Source: Erythrobacter sp. YJ-T3-07
GTDB taxonomy: Bacteria > Pseudomonadota > Alphaproteobacteria > Sphingomonadales > Sphingomonadaceae
Direction: 5' to 3'
DNA: 64,000 nt
Assembly (NCBI RefSeq): GCF_015999305.1
Contig: NZ_JAEAGP010000001.1
Location: forward strand, 2,445,001-2,509,000
Numbering within the stretch: position 1 is the stretch's first letter; each line of letters starts with the position of its first letter. Both the position numbers and the translations under genes were made by a program. The notes under the pieces were generated by a model. The model was not told where the DNA came from. It worked only from the letters and a program-made list of their open reading frames with translations, and ran no database searches. Positions 46,640 to 55,249 of the stretch are shown piece by piece.

Positions 46640-47211
46640 GTCCGCAGGCCGACGATCTGTCCGCTTGCCGGTTCGCTCCCCTCGCCGCGCCAGACGCGGA
46701 TCGAGAGCAACGCGCCATAGGGCAGGTCGAACGCCCAGACGGCGCGATGATCCAGCCCCGTGAGAACAGAAACCGCCGCGCGTATCGCACCGGCGTGCGA
46801 GACCACGATGGCGGGTCGATCGAGGTCGGCGATGGCATTGCCGACCCTGCCCAGCAGGTCGCTCCAGCGCTCGCCATCGGGCGGCGGGTACGCATCTGGA
46901 TCGGACCAGAAATCCTTGAGCTGCCGGGGGTCGAGCGCCGCAGATGCCTTGCCGTCCCACTCGCCGAAATCAAGCTCCCTCCAGCGCGGATCGATACTCA
47001 GCGGGAGCGCGCGGGCATCGGCGATCGCGCGGGCGCCGTCGCTCGCGCGGCTGAGATCCGACGAGACCACTTCTGCCGCGCCGAGATCCTCCGCGTGCTC
47101 GACCAGCGTATGGTGCGCGCCCGGGGCCGCCGGCTCGTCATGATGGCCCAGCATCAGTCCGGCGCGCAGCGGGGGGCCATGGCGCATCAGGTGGAGGTCG
47201 AAGGGCTTCAT
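46636..47211 (-). CDS. Histidine phosphatase, likely alpha-ribazole phosphatase
   Basis: This 191-residue protein belongs to the histidine phosphatase family: RHG at the start (HLMRHGPP), SSDLSRASDGARAIA, RELDFGEWDGK and the distal VSHAGAIRA. Its location between cobS and cobT suggests it removes the phosphate from alpha-ribazole phosphate or cobalamin phosphate, the role called CobC in enterobacteria. The start at 47211 gives an ATGA overlap with cobT. Confidence 0.9.
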   Translation of the reverse strand: MKPFDLHLMRHGPPLRAGLMLGHHDEPAAPGAHHTLVEHAEDLGAAEVVSSDLSRASDGARAIADARALPLSIDPRWRELDFGEWDGKASAALDPRQLKDFWSDPDAYPPPDGERWSDLLGRVGNAIADLDRPAIVVSHAGAIRAAVSVLTGLDHRAVWAFDLPYGALLSIRVWRGEGSEPASGQIVGLRT

Positions 47212-48224
47212 GTCGCCCCTGCCACCGCAGCTTCGGCAAAAGTCGCCATCCGCTCGTGCGCGGCCAGCGCGGAGCGGACGATCTGCACCGCGACCGCCGC
47301 GCCCGAGCCTTCGCCCAGCCGCATGTCGAGCGCGAGCAGCCCATCGAGACCAAGCGCGTCGAGCAGGCGACCATGCGCATTCTCGGCGGAACGGTGCGCC
47401 GCAAGGCAGTGATCGACGATGGCCGGTGCCTCTGCCGCCAGCGGTGCGATGGCCGCGCAGCCGATGAATCCGTCGAGCATCACCGGAATGCGCCTGTGGC
47501 GCGCGGCGAGCACCGCCCCTGCCATCGCTGCAATCTCCCGCCCGCCGAGTCGGCGCAGCGTTTCGAAGGCATTGGTGCAGGCGGCGCCATGCAGGGCCAG
47601 CGCAGCCTCCACGAGCGCGCGTTTGCGGGCGAGGATCATATCGTTGACGCCGGTGCCCCGGCCAACCCATGCCTCGGCATCGCCGCCCAGCGTGGCGGCG
47701 CACAACGCTGCCGCAGGGGTGGTGTTGCCGATGCCCATCTCGCCGGGAACGAACAGCTGGCATCCTTCCGGCACCGCCGCTGCCCCCCGGTTGAGCGCGT
47801 CGAGGCATTCCCCCTCGCTCATCGCGGGTGCGCGCGAAATGTCGGCGGTCGGCGTATCGAGATCGAGCGGGATCACGGCGAGGTTCGCCCCGCAGGCATG
47901 GCTGAGCGCGTTGATCGCCGCCCCGCCATGCTCGAAGTTCGCGACCATCTGGGCGGTCACTTCGGTGGGAAAGGCGCTGACGCCTTGCGCCGCGCAGCCG
48001 TGATTGCCCGCGAAGACCACGACATCGATCCGCTCCGCCGTGGGTCGCGGCCTGCCCTGCCAGCCCGCCATGAAGACCGCGATCTCCTCCAGCCTGCCGA
48101 GCGACCCCGCCGGTTTGGTCAGCTCCGCCTGCCGCGCGCTCGCGGCGGCACGCGCCTGCGGATCGGGCCCGGGCAACGTGGCGAGCGCGTGCGCAAACGC
48201 GGCAGGATCGGCGAAGGAGATCAT
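47208..48224 (-). CDS. cobT: Nicotinate-nucleotide--dimethylbenzimidazole phosphoribosyltransferase CobT
   Basis: This 338-residue enzyme has LTKPAGSLGRLEEIA, FAGNHGCAAQGVSAFPTEVTAQMV, GEMGIGNTTPAAAL, VGRGTGV and the catalytic Glu in LGEGSGAAVA. It makes alpha-ribazole phosphate, the lower-ligand precursor, from nicotinate mononucleotide and DMB. The start at 48224 follows AAGGAG-like sequence of the complementary strand and overlaps the DUF1636 stop as ATGA. Confidence 0.96.
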   Translation of the reverse strand: MISFADPAAFAHALATLPGPDPQARAAASARQAELTKPAGSLGRLEEIAVFMAGWQGRPRPTAERIDVVVFAGNHGCAAQGVSAFPTEVTAQMVANFEHGGAAINALSHACGANLAVIPLDLDTPTADISRAPAMSEGECLDALNRGAAAVPEGCQLFVPGEMGIGNTTPAAALCAATLGGDAEAWVGRGTGVNDMILARKRALVEAALALHGAACTNAFETLRRLGGREIAAMAGAVLAARHRRIPVMLDGFIGCAAIAPLAAEAPAIVDHCLAAHRSAENAHGRLLDALGLDGLLALDMRLGEGSGAAVAVQIVRSALAAHERMATFAEAAVAGAT

Positions 48225-48631
48225 GTCGCGACCTTTCCTTCGGGCGGCACGCGCACGATGAAGTGACCCTTCACGCCCTCTGGCCAGTTCGCATAGGCGA
48301 CCTTGCCATGCTCGCTTTCCGCGTGATGCGCGGTGTATTCGAGGATCGCCTCCGCGCTCTCGCTGTCGGGCGCAAAATCGCCCAGGACATAGCCGATCTT
48401 GCCCGGCCCGCGCACATGCACGGTGCAATGCCGCTGGCACGCGAACAGGCAGGGCATCTCCTCGATCGCGATGTCGGCATAGCGATCGCTCGCGCCCTGC
48501 GCCTCGCGCAGCGCCTGCGCAAGGCGCGCGCCGCCGCGCTGCCCGTCGTCGTCTTCGCGACGATCGGCGGACAGGCGGCAGGTGCTGCACACGACAACAG
48601 ACGTGCCGCCGCTGGCAGGCGCCAGCGTCAC
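48221..48631 (-). CDS. DUF1636 ferredoxin-like metal-binding protein
   Basis: This 136-residue protein of the DUF1636 family has a CSTC pair near residue 15 and CLFACQRHC about 45 residues later, spaced like a thioredoxin-like [2Fe-2S] fold, followed by GKIGYVLGDF and KGHFIVRVPP. It occurs within the cobalamin operon, sharing ATGA overlaps with btuB and cobT. A role in redox of corrinoid cobalt or in metal handling is plausible but not shown. Confidence 0.85.
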   Translation of the reverse strand: MTLAPASGGTSVVVCSTCRLSADRREDDDGQRGGARLAQALREAQGASDRYADIAIEEMPCLFACQRHCTVHVRGPGKIGYVLGDFAPDSESAEAILEYTAHHAESEHGKVAYANWPEGVKGHFIVRVPPEGKVAT

Positions 48632-50547
48632 AGCCGCGCCCTCAGGCCGACATGAACGCTGCGGCCCAGCGTGCCGTATCCCTTGGCGGTGGCGTAGTCG
48701 GTATCAAACAGGTTCTCGACCCGGCCATAGAGGACCAGCGGACCACTCACATGCCATTCGCCGCGCAGATCGGTCAGCAGGTAGTCGTACAGCATGTCGC
48801 CGCCTGCCCGGTCCGTGCTTTCGCCCGAATAGCGCAGCGCGATGCTCAGCGAATGGCCTGCAGCTGCTTGGTAGCCGATCGCGGCATTGGCGAGGTGTTG
48901 CGGCACGCGCGGCAATTGCTGGCCGAAGGTGGACCCTTGCGTGCGATCCTCCGCCTCGACCCAGCTGAAATTACCCCGCGCGAAGATCGGTCCAAAGCGC
49001 GCATCGCCCGCGACTTCGACGCCGCGTGCGTGGGCTTGGTCGACATTGGCGTAATAGCCGAAGCGCTCCACATCGCTGCCGGGAATGAAGCATTCCGGCG
49101 GCAGCGGGGCCGAGGTCGGGCAGTATGCGAAATCGATCAGATTGTCGGTATCGCGCTCGAAATAGACCGCCGAGAACGTCAACCGCTCATCCAGCAGATC
49201 CTGCTCGATCCCCGCTTCCCAGCCCTTGGCATGCTCGGGTTCGAGGTCCACAAAACCATACTGGCTGAACAGTTGGTAGAGCGAGGGCGCCTTAAAGCCT
49301 TCCGAATAGTTCGCCCGCAGCCGCGTGCCGCCATGCCAAGGCTCGAAGCTTGCGCCGGCGCTGAACACCGTGTTGTCGCCAAAGCGCGTGTGATCGTCGT
49401 AGCGCACCCCGCCATCGATCGTCAGCCCGGCCACCGGCGTGACGCGAGCCAGCGCATACAGGCTGTTCGTGTCCGCCTGCGCGCGGGTCACCTCGATCGG
49501 CGCGTTATTGTCACGTGGAGAGGCGGTGCGCATGCGCTGTTCCTCGCGCTCCGCTCCGAAGGAGACCTGCACCATATCGGACAGCGTCAGGTCGCCCTGG
49601 TATTCGTAGCGCCGCGTGCGCCCCTGCGCATCGAAGGTCTTGGTGCGGACCGATCTTGCGGGATCGAAATTGTCGCGGTCGGTCCGGGTCTCGATGAACG
49701 CGAGGCGGTTGACGAGCCGACCATCCAGCACGGTCGCGTTGATCCCGGCATAGGTCGCCCAAGTCTGGGTAACCCCAAAAGCGCGGGTGTCGCCCGAGGA
49801 GCCGTCGAAATCATTGCTGCCATGCGAATAATAGCCGCGCAGGTCTGCCGAAAGCGCTGGCGCGATCTTCGCGGTCAGCGTGCCGCTGGCCGACTGGCGT
49901 TCGAAACCGTCACGCTCGGTCCCGCTGGCGCGCGCCGAGATTCCGTCGGTGGTGAAGGTGCTGCCCGCGATCCGCCAGTCGAGCAGTTTGCCGCTGCCGC
50001 CGACGCCCGCGCGCGCATTCAGCGTGTTTCGTGATCCGCCCTCGATCGAGACGCGGCCCTCCAGCGGTGCGGTGGGCCGGTTGGTCAGCACGTTGACCAC
50101 GCCGCCGATGGCATTGCTGCCCCACAGGATCGACTGCGGCCCGCGCAGTATCTCGATCCGCTCGATATCGTCGGCGAACAGGTTGCCGAAATCCGCGCCG
50201 CCATCGGTGGTGGAGGCGTCGGCCAGCCTCATCCCGTCGACGACGAGGACGGTCTGCCCCGGATCGGACCCGCGCACTCGCAGCGAGGTGGCGGTGCCGT
50301 AGCCACCATTGCGGCTCAGGCTGATACCGGGCGTACGCAGTAGCACGTCGGAAACCGCGATCGGCTGCTCCTGCTCGATCCGCTCGAGGTCGAGCACGGT
50401 CACGGAAGATGAAACGCGGTCGGTCTCGACCGGCGTCCTGAGCGCGGAGACGACGATGGTATCGTCGGCATCCTCCGCATGGGCGGCGGTGGACAACGAC
50501 AGAACGGCGGCGAGCGCCAGGATGGAAACACGATAGTTTTCGGGCAT
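48628..50547 (-). CDS. btuB: TonB-dependent vitamin B12 receptor BtuB
   Basis: This 639-residue outer-membrane receptor has a signal peptide (about 1-24), a TonB box-like DDTIVVSA, a plug (LLRTPGISLSRNGGYGTATSLRVRGSDPGQTVLVVDGMRLAD, RIEILRGPQSILWGSNAIGGVVN) and a 22-strand barrel. It takes up corrinoids into the periplasm. The start at 50547 has GGGGA at good spacing; an adjacent ATG at 50553 is too close. A cobalamin riboswitch lies about 190 bases upstream, so it is repressed by B12. Confidence 0.95.
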   Translation of the reverse strand: MPENYRVSILALAAVLSLSTAAHAEDADDTIVVSALRTPVETDRVSSSVTVLDLERIEQEQPIAVSDVLLRTPGISLSRNGGYGTATSLRVRGSDPGQTVLVVDGMRLADASTTDGGADFGNLFADDIERIEILRGPQSILWGSNAIGGVVNVLTNRPTAPLEGRVSIEGGSRNTLNARAGVGGSGKLLDWRIAGSTFTTDGISARASGTERDGFERQSASGTLTAKIAPALSADLRGYYSHGSNDFDGSSGDTRAFGVTQTWATYAGINATVLDGRLVNRLAFIETRTDRDNFDPARSVRTKTFDAQGRTRRYEYQGDLTLSDMVQVSFGAEREEQRMRTASPRDNNAPIEVTRAQADTNSLYALARVTPVAGLTIDGGVRYDDHTRFGDNTVFSAGASFEPWHGGTRLRANYSEGFKAPSLYQLFSQYGFVDLEPEHAKGWEAGIEQDLLDERLTFSAVYFERDTDNLIDFAYCPTSAPLPPECFIPGSDVERFGYYANVDQAHARGVEVAGDARFGPIFARGNFSWVEAEDRTQGSTFGQQLPRVPQHLANAAIGYQAAAGHSLSIALRYSGESTDRAGGDMLYDYLLTDLRGEWHVSGPLVLYGRVENLFDTDYATAKGYGTLGRSVHVGLRARL

Positions 50548-50732
50548 GAACATTCCCCAGAAGTGACACGACGCTCCGCGCAGATCGTGTAGGGGGGAAT
50601 GACGGGAACAGGCACCGCGAGGCGCACGCACCAGCCATCCCGTCCGGCACGCGCCGCACGAGGCAATGGCTGTCGTTTCTCGAGGAATACCCCGTTCGGC
50701 CGGCACACCCTGTCCGGACGAAGAACGACGGC

Positions 50733-50900
50733 GTCAGGCAGGTCTCCTGGCTCGCGGGTCGATGCCGGTCGGGCCGCCTTCTCGGGACGCTTGCGCGCCC
50801 CAATGGCATGATGGCCGATGGCTCTCCGCTCACAGTTGCAGGGGCAGCCACGGTCTTGAACCGCGTTCCCTTTCAATCCCCTCTCGGGGAACCTGAAGCT
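50733..50900 (-). promoter_or_regulatory. Cobalamin riboswitch controlling btuB and the cob operon
   Basis: The minus strand reads, in order, GGTTCCCC, GATTGAAAGGGAA, GCTGCCCCTGCAACTGTGAGCGG, a GCCATTG block, GAGAAGGCGG and the B12 box AGCCAGGAGACCTGCCTG. These are the conserved parts of AdoCbl-type riboswitches. The aptamer ends about 185 bases before the btuB ATG. It should repress the whole leftward operon (btuB to cobU) when cobalamin is high. The leader after it shows no other gene. Confidence 0.93.
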
Positions 50901-50999
50901 TGGCCGCCGGATATGCGGGGGCGGCGCGCGTGGCAAGCCCGTTGTGCGAGCGCGAAGTCTTGCTTGCGCTGTCGATCCTCCATATCAGGGGCGGCGTAA

Positions 51000-51190
51000 C
51001 GGGTGCCCGCAAGGGCTTAATCGGGAAGTCCGGCAGGCTGGCATCGCCAGCCCAATCCGGCACTGCTCCCGCAACTGTAACCGGTGAGCGGACCGCCATC
51101 GCGCCATTGCAAGGGCATCGCGCCCTTTCGAGAAGGCGGCGGTATCGCGTCGAACCGGCAAGTCAGGAAACCGGCCCGTTGCCGTCGTTC
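51000..51190 (+). promoter_or_regulatory. Cobalamin riboswitch controlling the rightward operon
   Basis: The plus strand reads GGGTGCCCGCAAGGGCTTAATCGGGAA, CACTGCTCCCGCAACTGTAA, CCGGTGAGCGG, GCCATTG, GAGAAGGCGGC and the B12 box AAGTCAGGAAACCGGCC. This is a second complete cobalamin aptamer. It faces away from the first one, with about 95 bases between that must hold both promoters. About 210 leader bases follow before the membrane-protein gene. Confidence 0.93.
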
Positions 51191-51402
51191 TTCGCCCGGG
51201 CGGGATGTACCGGTCGAAAGAGGGTCCGATCCCTTGGTGGACGACACCTGTGTGTGCGTTGAAGAGGGAGGGCCGTCATCCGGCACTCGCGATCCTGTTT
51301 GTGCGCCATGGCCCCCGGTCATGGCCTTCTGTCCCGTGGCCCCTGCCTTTCCGGCTGGCCGCTCCGGGCAACGCATCGTTGCAACTTCAAGGGAGTCCAA
51401 TG

Positions 51403-52005
51403 ATGTCAGAACTATCCACCACTGCCCCGTCCGATCACGCGATCCGGCGGTTCGACGTTCTCGTCTTCGCCGCGCTTGCCGTGGTCATGCTGGCGACCCG
51501 TCCGCATTCGCTCAGCGAATTCGTGCACCTGCCCGAAACCAGCCTCGCCAGCTTCCTCGTCGCCGGGTTCTACATTCGCCCGCGCCTCGCCTTCCCCGCG
51601 CTGTTCGCGCTGGCCTTCGCGATCGACCTTGCGGTGATCGGTGTCGAGCGTGGGGAAAGCTTCTGCTTCACCCCTGCCTACTGGATGCTGCTGCCCGCCT
51701 ATGGCGTGATGTGGCTGGCGGGCCGCTTCGCCGCCGCCCGGCTCGAGGTGAAGCTGGCGCACCTGCCTGCGCTGATCGCCATCGTCGCGGGTGCCGCGTT
51801 CGTTTCCAACGCCTTTTCCAGCGGCGGGTTCTATGCGCTGAGCGGGCATTTCCCCGATGCGAGCCTGGCCGGCTGGCTGCCCCGTCTCGAACGCTATTTC
51901 CCCGGCACGCTGATCGCCACGCTGAGCTGGACCGGCATTGCGGTGGTCGCACATGTCGCGGCGCGCAGCCTGACGGGTCAGCGCGTGCCGGACAGCGCCC
52001 GGTGA
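51403..52005 (+). CDS. B12-riboswitch-controlled membrane protein (putative corrinoid/cobalt transport)
   Basis: This 200-residue protein has five or six membrane helices (VLVFAALAVVMLATR, ASFLVAGFYIRP, FPALFALAFAIDLAVIG, YWMLLPAYGVMWLAGRF, HLPALIAIVAGAAFVS, ATLSWTGIAVVAHVA). I know similar proteins beside cobalamin genes but not their function. It resembles S-component-like transport proteins in size. GGGAG before the ATG at 51403 supports that start over 51400. Its stop overlaps the cobO GTG as GTGA. Confidence 0.78.
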   Translation: MSELSTTAPSDHAIRRFDVLVFAALAVVMLATRPHSLSEFVHLPETSLASFLVAGFYIRPRLAFPALFALAFAIDLAVIGVERGESFCFTPAYWMLLPAYGVMWLAGRFAAARLEVKLAHLPALIAIVAGAAFVSNAFSSGGFYALSGHFPDASLAGWLPRLERYFPGTLIATLSWTGIAVVAHVAARSLTGQRVPDSAR

Positions 52006-52616
52006 GTGAGACCGACAAGGAAGAAATCGACCGCCGCCACCGTGCCCGCACTGCGAAGCACAAGGCGGTGGTCGACAAGCGCATCGCCGCTGCACAGGAG
52101 GACAAGGGCCTGCTGCTGGTCCTGACCGGCAATGGCAAGGGCAAGTCCTCTTCCGCCTTCGGGATGGTCGCGCGTACGCTGGGCTATGGCCACAAGGCTG
52201 CAGTGTTCCAGTTCATCAAGGGCAAGGAGGAAGTGGGCGAGCGCGCCTTTTTCGCTCGCGACCCCAACATGCGCTGGGAACGCTGCGGCGAGGGGTTCAC
52301 CTGGGAAACGCAGAACCGCAACCGCGATATCGCCGCCGCCCGCGCAGGATGGGAAAAGGCGAAGGAGGCGCTCGCCGATCCCTCGATCCACCTCGTGGTG
52401 CTGGACGAGCTGACCTATCTGGTCACCTATCGCTATCTCTCGCTGGAAGAGATCATGCCCGCGATCGAGGCCCGCCCACCGATGCAGCATGTGGTGATCA
52501 CGGGCCGCGCGGCGCATGATGACTTTATCGATGCCGCCGACACGGTGAGCTCGATCCGCGATGTGAAGCACGCCTTTCGCGCCGGGGTTCGCGCGCAGAA
52601 AGGCATCGATCTTTGA
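52002..52616 (+). CDS. cobO: Cob(I)yrinic acid a,c-diamide adenosyltransferase CobO
   Basis: This 204-residue CobO/BtuR enzyme has the P-loop LTGNGKGKSSSA (about residues 41-52), FQFIKGKEEVGERAFF, CGEGFTWETQNRNRD and VLDELTYL. It attaches the adenosyl group to Co(I) corrinoids. GTG start fixed by the GTGA overlap with the membrane-protein gene. Next gene cobB overlaps as TTGA. Confidence 0.95.
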   Translation: MSETDKEEIDRRHRARTAKHKAVVDKRIAAAQEDKGLLLVLTGNGKGKSSSAFGMVARTLGYGHKAAVFQFIKGKEEVGERAFFARDPNMRWERCGEGFTWETQNRNRDIAAARAGWEKAKEALADPSIHLVVLDELTYLVTYRYLSLEEIMPAIEARPPMQHVVITGRAAHDDFIDAADTVSSIRDVKHAFRAGVRAQKGIDL

Positions 52617-53908
52617 CCCCCAGCGCGCGCTGCCCCGCACTGCTGGTCGCCGCGCCCGCATCGGGACAGGGCAAGACCACCGTCACAGCCGCCCTCGCGC
52701 GCCGCCACCGCGATCGCGGGCTGCGGGTGCGCGTGTTCAAGTGCGGGCCCGACTTCCTCGACCCGATGATCCTCGAACGGGCGAGCGGCCATCGCGTCCA
52801 CCCGCTCGACCTGTTCATGGTGGGCGAGGATGATTGCCGCCGCCTGCTCTACGAGGCCGCATGCGAGGCGGACACTATCCTCGTCGAAGGCGTCATGGGC
52901 CTGTTCGACGGCGATCCATCCGCTGCCGATATCGCAGCGCGCTTCGGCCTGCCGGTGCTGGCGGTGATCGACGGTTCGGCGATGGCGCAAAGTTTCGGCG
53001 CCATCGTGCACGGTCTCGCCACCTACCGCAGCGACATCGATATCTACGGCGCGATCGCCAATCGCGTGGGAAGCGCGCGCCATGCCGCCATGCTGGAAGA
53101 CAGCGTGCGCGCGCCGGTGCGATGGCTGGGTGCGGTCGAGCGCAGCGCCGACTTCGCCCTGCCCGAACGCCATCTCGGCCTGCTGATGGCGGATGAGATT
53201 GCCGGGCTGGACGAACGGATCGCGGCGTGCGCGCGGGGGCTTCCTTCCGAGGTGGACGAGTTGCCGCCGCCGATCACATTCACCTCCGGCTCGGATCATG
53301 CCGCGCTTCCGGCGGAGCTTAAAGGACGACGCATCGCGATCGCCCGGGATGCCTGTTTCGCCTTCATCTATCCCGACAATCTGGCGGTGCTTCGCGAACT
53401 GGGTGCGGACGTCCACTTCTTCTCCCCGCTTGCCGGAGACGCCCTGCCCGATTGCGATGCGCTCTGGCTGCCCGGCGGCTATCCCGAACTGCATGCCGAA
53501 GCGTTGGCGAACAACCGCGCGTTCTTCGATGCGCTGCGTAGCCATCACGAACAGGGCAAGCCGATCCTCTCCGAATGCGGCGGCATGATGGTGTGCGCGC
53601 AGGAGTTGGAGACGATCGACGGGCAGACCCACGTTATGGCGGGCCTCTTGCCCGGTCGCACCATCATGCAGTCGCGCCTCGGCGGGCTCGGCCTGCAGTC
53701 ATGCCCGTGGCCCGGCGGCACGCTGCGCGGGCACGGGTTCCACTATTCGCGGATCGAGACCGATCTTCCGCCCTTCGCCCAGACCCGCAATCCCAACGGC
53801 GGGCGCAGCGAAGTGCTGTTCGTGCGCGGATCTCTGCGGGCGAGCTATGTCCATTCCTATTTCAGATCGAACAGTGCCGCAGCGGCATCGCTCTTCCGGA
53901 ACAGTTAG
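52613..53908 (+). CDS. cobB: Cobyrinic acid a,c-diamide synthase CobB/CbiA, TTG start
   Basis: This 431-residue glutamine amidotransferase has the P-loop APASGQGKTTVTA at the start, FKCGPDFLDPMIL, EGVMGLFDG and a C-terminal glutaminase with catalytic Cys in SECGGMM and His/Glu in the end region (HGFHYSR). It amidates the a and c side chains of cobyrinic acid. TTG at 52613 overlaps the cobO stop; no other start fits. Confidence 0.95.
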   Translation: MTPSARCPALLVAAPASGQGKTTVTAALARRHRDRGLRVRVFKCGPDFLDPMILERASGHRVHPLDLFMVGEDDCRRLLYEAACEADTILVEGVMGLFDGDPSAADIAARFGLPVLAVIDGSAMAQSFGAIVHGLATYRSDIDIYGAIANRVGSARHAAMLEDSVRAPVRWLGAVERSADFALPERHLGLLMADEIAGLDERIAACARGLPSEVDELPPPITFTSGSDHAALPAELKGRRIAIARDACFAFIYPDNLAVLRELGADVHFFSPLAGDALPDCDALWLPGGYPELHAEALANNRAFFDALRSHHEQGKPILSECGGMMVCAQELETIDGQTHVMAGLLPGRTIMQSRLGGLGLQSCPWPGGTLRGHGFHYSRIETDLPPFAQTRNPNGGRSEVLFVRGSLRASYVHSYFRSNSAAAASLFRNS

Positions 53909-53935
53909 GTCCACTTCAGCCTTCGGCGACCCTCA

Positions 53936-55249
53936 CTATACCGGCACGGGCTCCCGCGATGTCTTGTCAGGCACACCAGCCCGCCGGGCCAGCAGCAACG
54001 GCACAGCGATCGCGATCAGACAGACAACCCAGAAAATCGCCACGAAGGGCGCGCCGTTGCCCAGTGCAAAACGCGCCAGAAGCGTGGCCACCAGGCCGAG
54101 CGGAACACCCGTCACGAGGCCCCACCAGGCGGCCCGAAGGTAGGTGGAGCGCTGGCCCCGCCGCTCCCGCTTGTCAAACCAGATGAAGGTGCCGGTCGCC
54201 ACCACGACGGTGAGTGCCAGTCCGAAGAGGATATAGGCGATCTTCACCGGCAGCCCGCCGAAATTGCCGAAGTGCAGGTTGTACATCGAAGCGGCTACCT
54301 GCTGTCCCACCGTGCCGTCGGCCAAGCCCACCGTGCCGTGAAATTCGCCGCCTGCGGAAAATGCGTAGTACTCGCCGAAAATCAGCCGGCGTGGATGCTC
54401 CGCGATCACCTGCACGTGCTGGCCCGCAGTCCCCGGATCATGCAGGATGACGTAATAGGGCTCCACTTCGGGATATTCGCGCTCCATGAAGGCAAGCGCG
54501 GGTGCGACGTCGGGCAGCGGCGTCGGGGCCGCATCGCCTTCCGGCTCGCCGCCGAACACCGGGGCAAGCGCAGCTTCGCTGTCGCCGCCATAGGCCGCAG
54601 CCGCCACCGCACCACCCGACACGTAGAAGAGCCCGATCATCGCCCCGGTGAGCGCGATAGCCAGCGCGAAGGGCAACGTCCAGACGGCCAGCCGGTTGTG
54701 CCAGTCGAGCGTCGCCACATCGTCCCCCCGTCTCGCGCGCAGGCGGAAGGCATCGCGGAAAATGCGCGGATGTGCGACAATGCCGGAGACCGAGAGCGCC
54801 ACGATCATCGCGCCGAACAGGCCGACCAGCGTCATGCCGTAGAGTGCTGGCAGGTTGAGCCGGTAATGCAGCGCCAGCAGGAATTCCGCCCACGCATTCT
54901 CTTCCGGCACCACGATTTCACCCTCGCGATCAATATGCACAGCCTGCGTATCGGTGGTGATCGTCGTGCGCGGCAGGTCTTCGGTCGGCAGGTGGACATA
55001 GAGGTGCGTCGTCGCCGGCTTGCCTTTCTCGCTCGCCAGCACGTTCTCGATCCCGCGCTGGACGCTGGCGGGGGCGATCACGCTCATCTCGGGCGCGTCG
55101 AGCTGTTCGAGACGCTGCCACTCCTCGTACAGCACGATCGCGGTGCCGGTGGCGCAGATCAGGTAGAGCAGTGCGCAGCACACCAGACCCAGCGCGGAGT
55201 GGGCCGAGATAGCCTTGCGGACGGTGTCCTTGGAGAATGCGAAGGTCAT
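53936..55249 (-). CDS. PepSY-associated membrane protein (PiuB-like)
   Basis: This 437-residue inner-membrane protein has four or five helices and PepSY_TM regions: HSALGLVCCALLYLICATGTAIVLYEE, HYRLNLPALYGMTLVG, WHNRLAVWTLPFALAIALTG and YNLHFGNFGGLPVKIAYILFG. The conserved His residues can bind heme or metal. Such proteins neighbour siderophore receptors and are thought to reduce ferric siderophores. Start at 55249 overlaps the upstream gene as ATGA. Confidence 0.88.
   Translation of the reverse strand: MTFAFSKDTVRKAISAHSALGLVCCALLYLICATGTAIVLYEEWQRLEQLDAPEMSVIAPASVQRGIENVLASEKGKPATTHLYVHLPTEDLPRTTITTDTQAVHIDREGEIVVPEENAWAEFLLALHYRLNLPALYGMTLVGLFGAMIVALSVSGIVAHPRIFRDAFRLRARRGDDVATLDWHNRLAVWTLPFALAIALTGAMIGLFYVSGGAVAAAAYGGDSEAALAPVFGGEPEGDAAPTPLPDVAPALAFMEREYPEVEPYYVILHDPGTAGQHVQVIAEHPRRLIFGEYYAFSAGGEFHGTVGLADGTVGQQVAASMYNLHFGNFGGLPVKIAYILFGLALTVVVATGTFIWFDKRERRGQRSTYLRAAWWGLVTGVPLGLVATLLARFALGNGAPFVAIFWVVCLIAIAVPLLLARRAGVPDKTSREPVPV

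Noticed and set aside
50548..50732. Small genes in the leader between the minus-strand riboswitch and btuB
   Set aside because: The short frames there lack ribosome sites and hydrophobic or conserved features; the leader is best explained as riboswitch expression platform.
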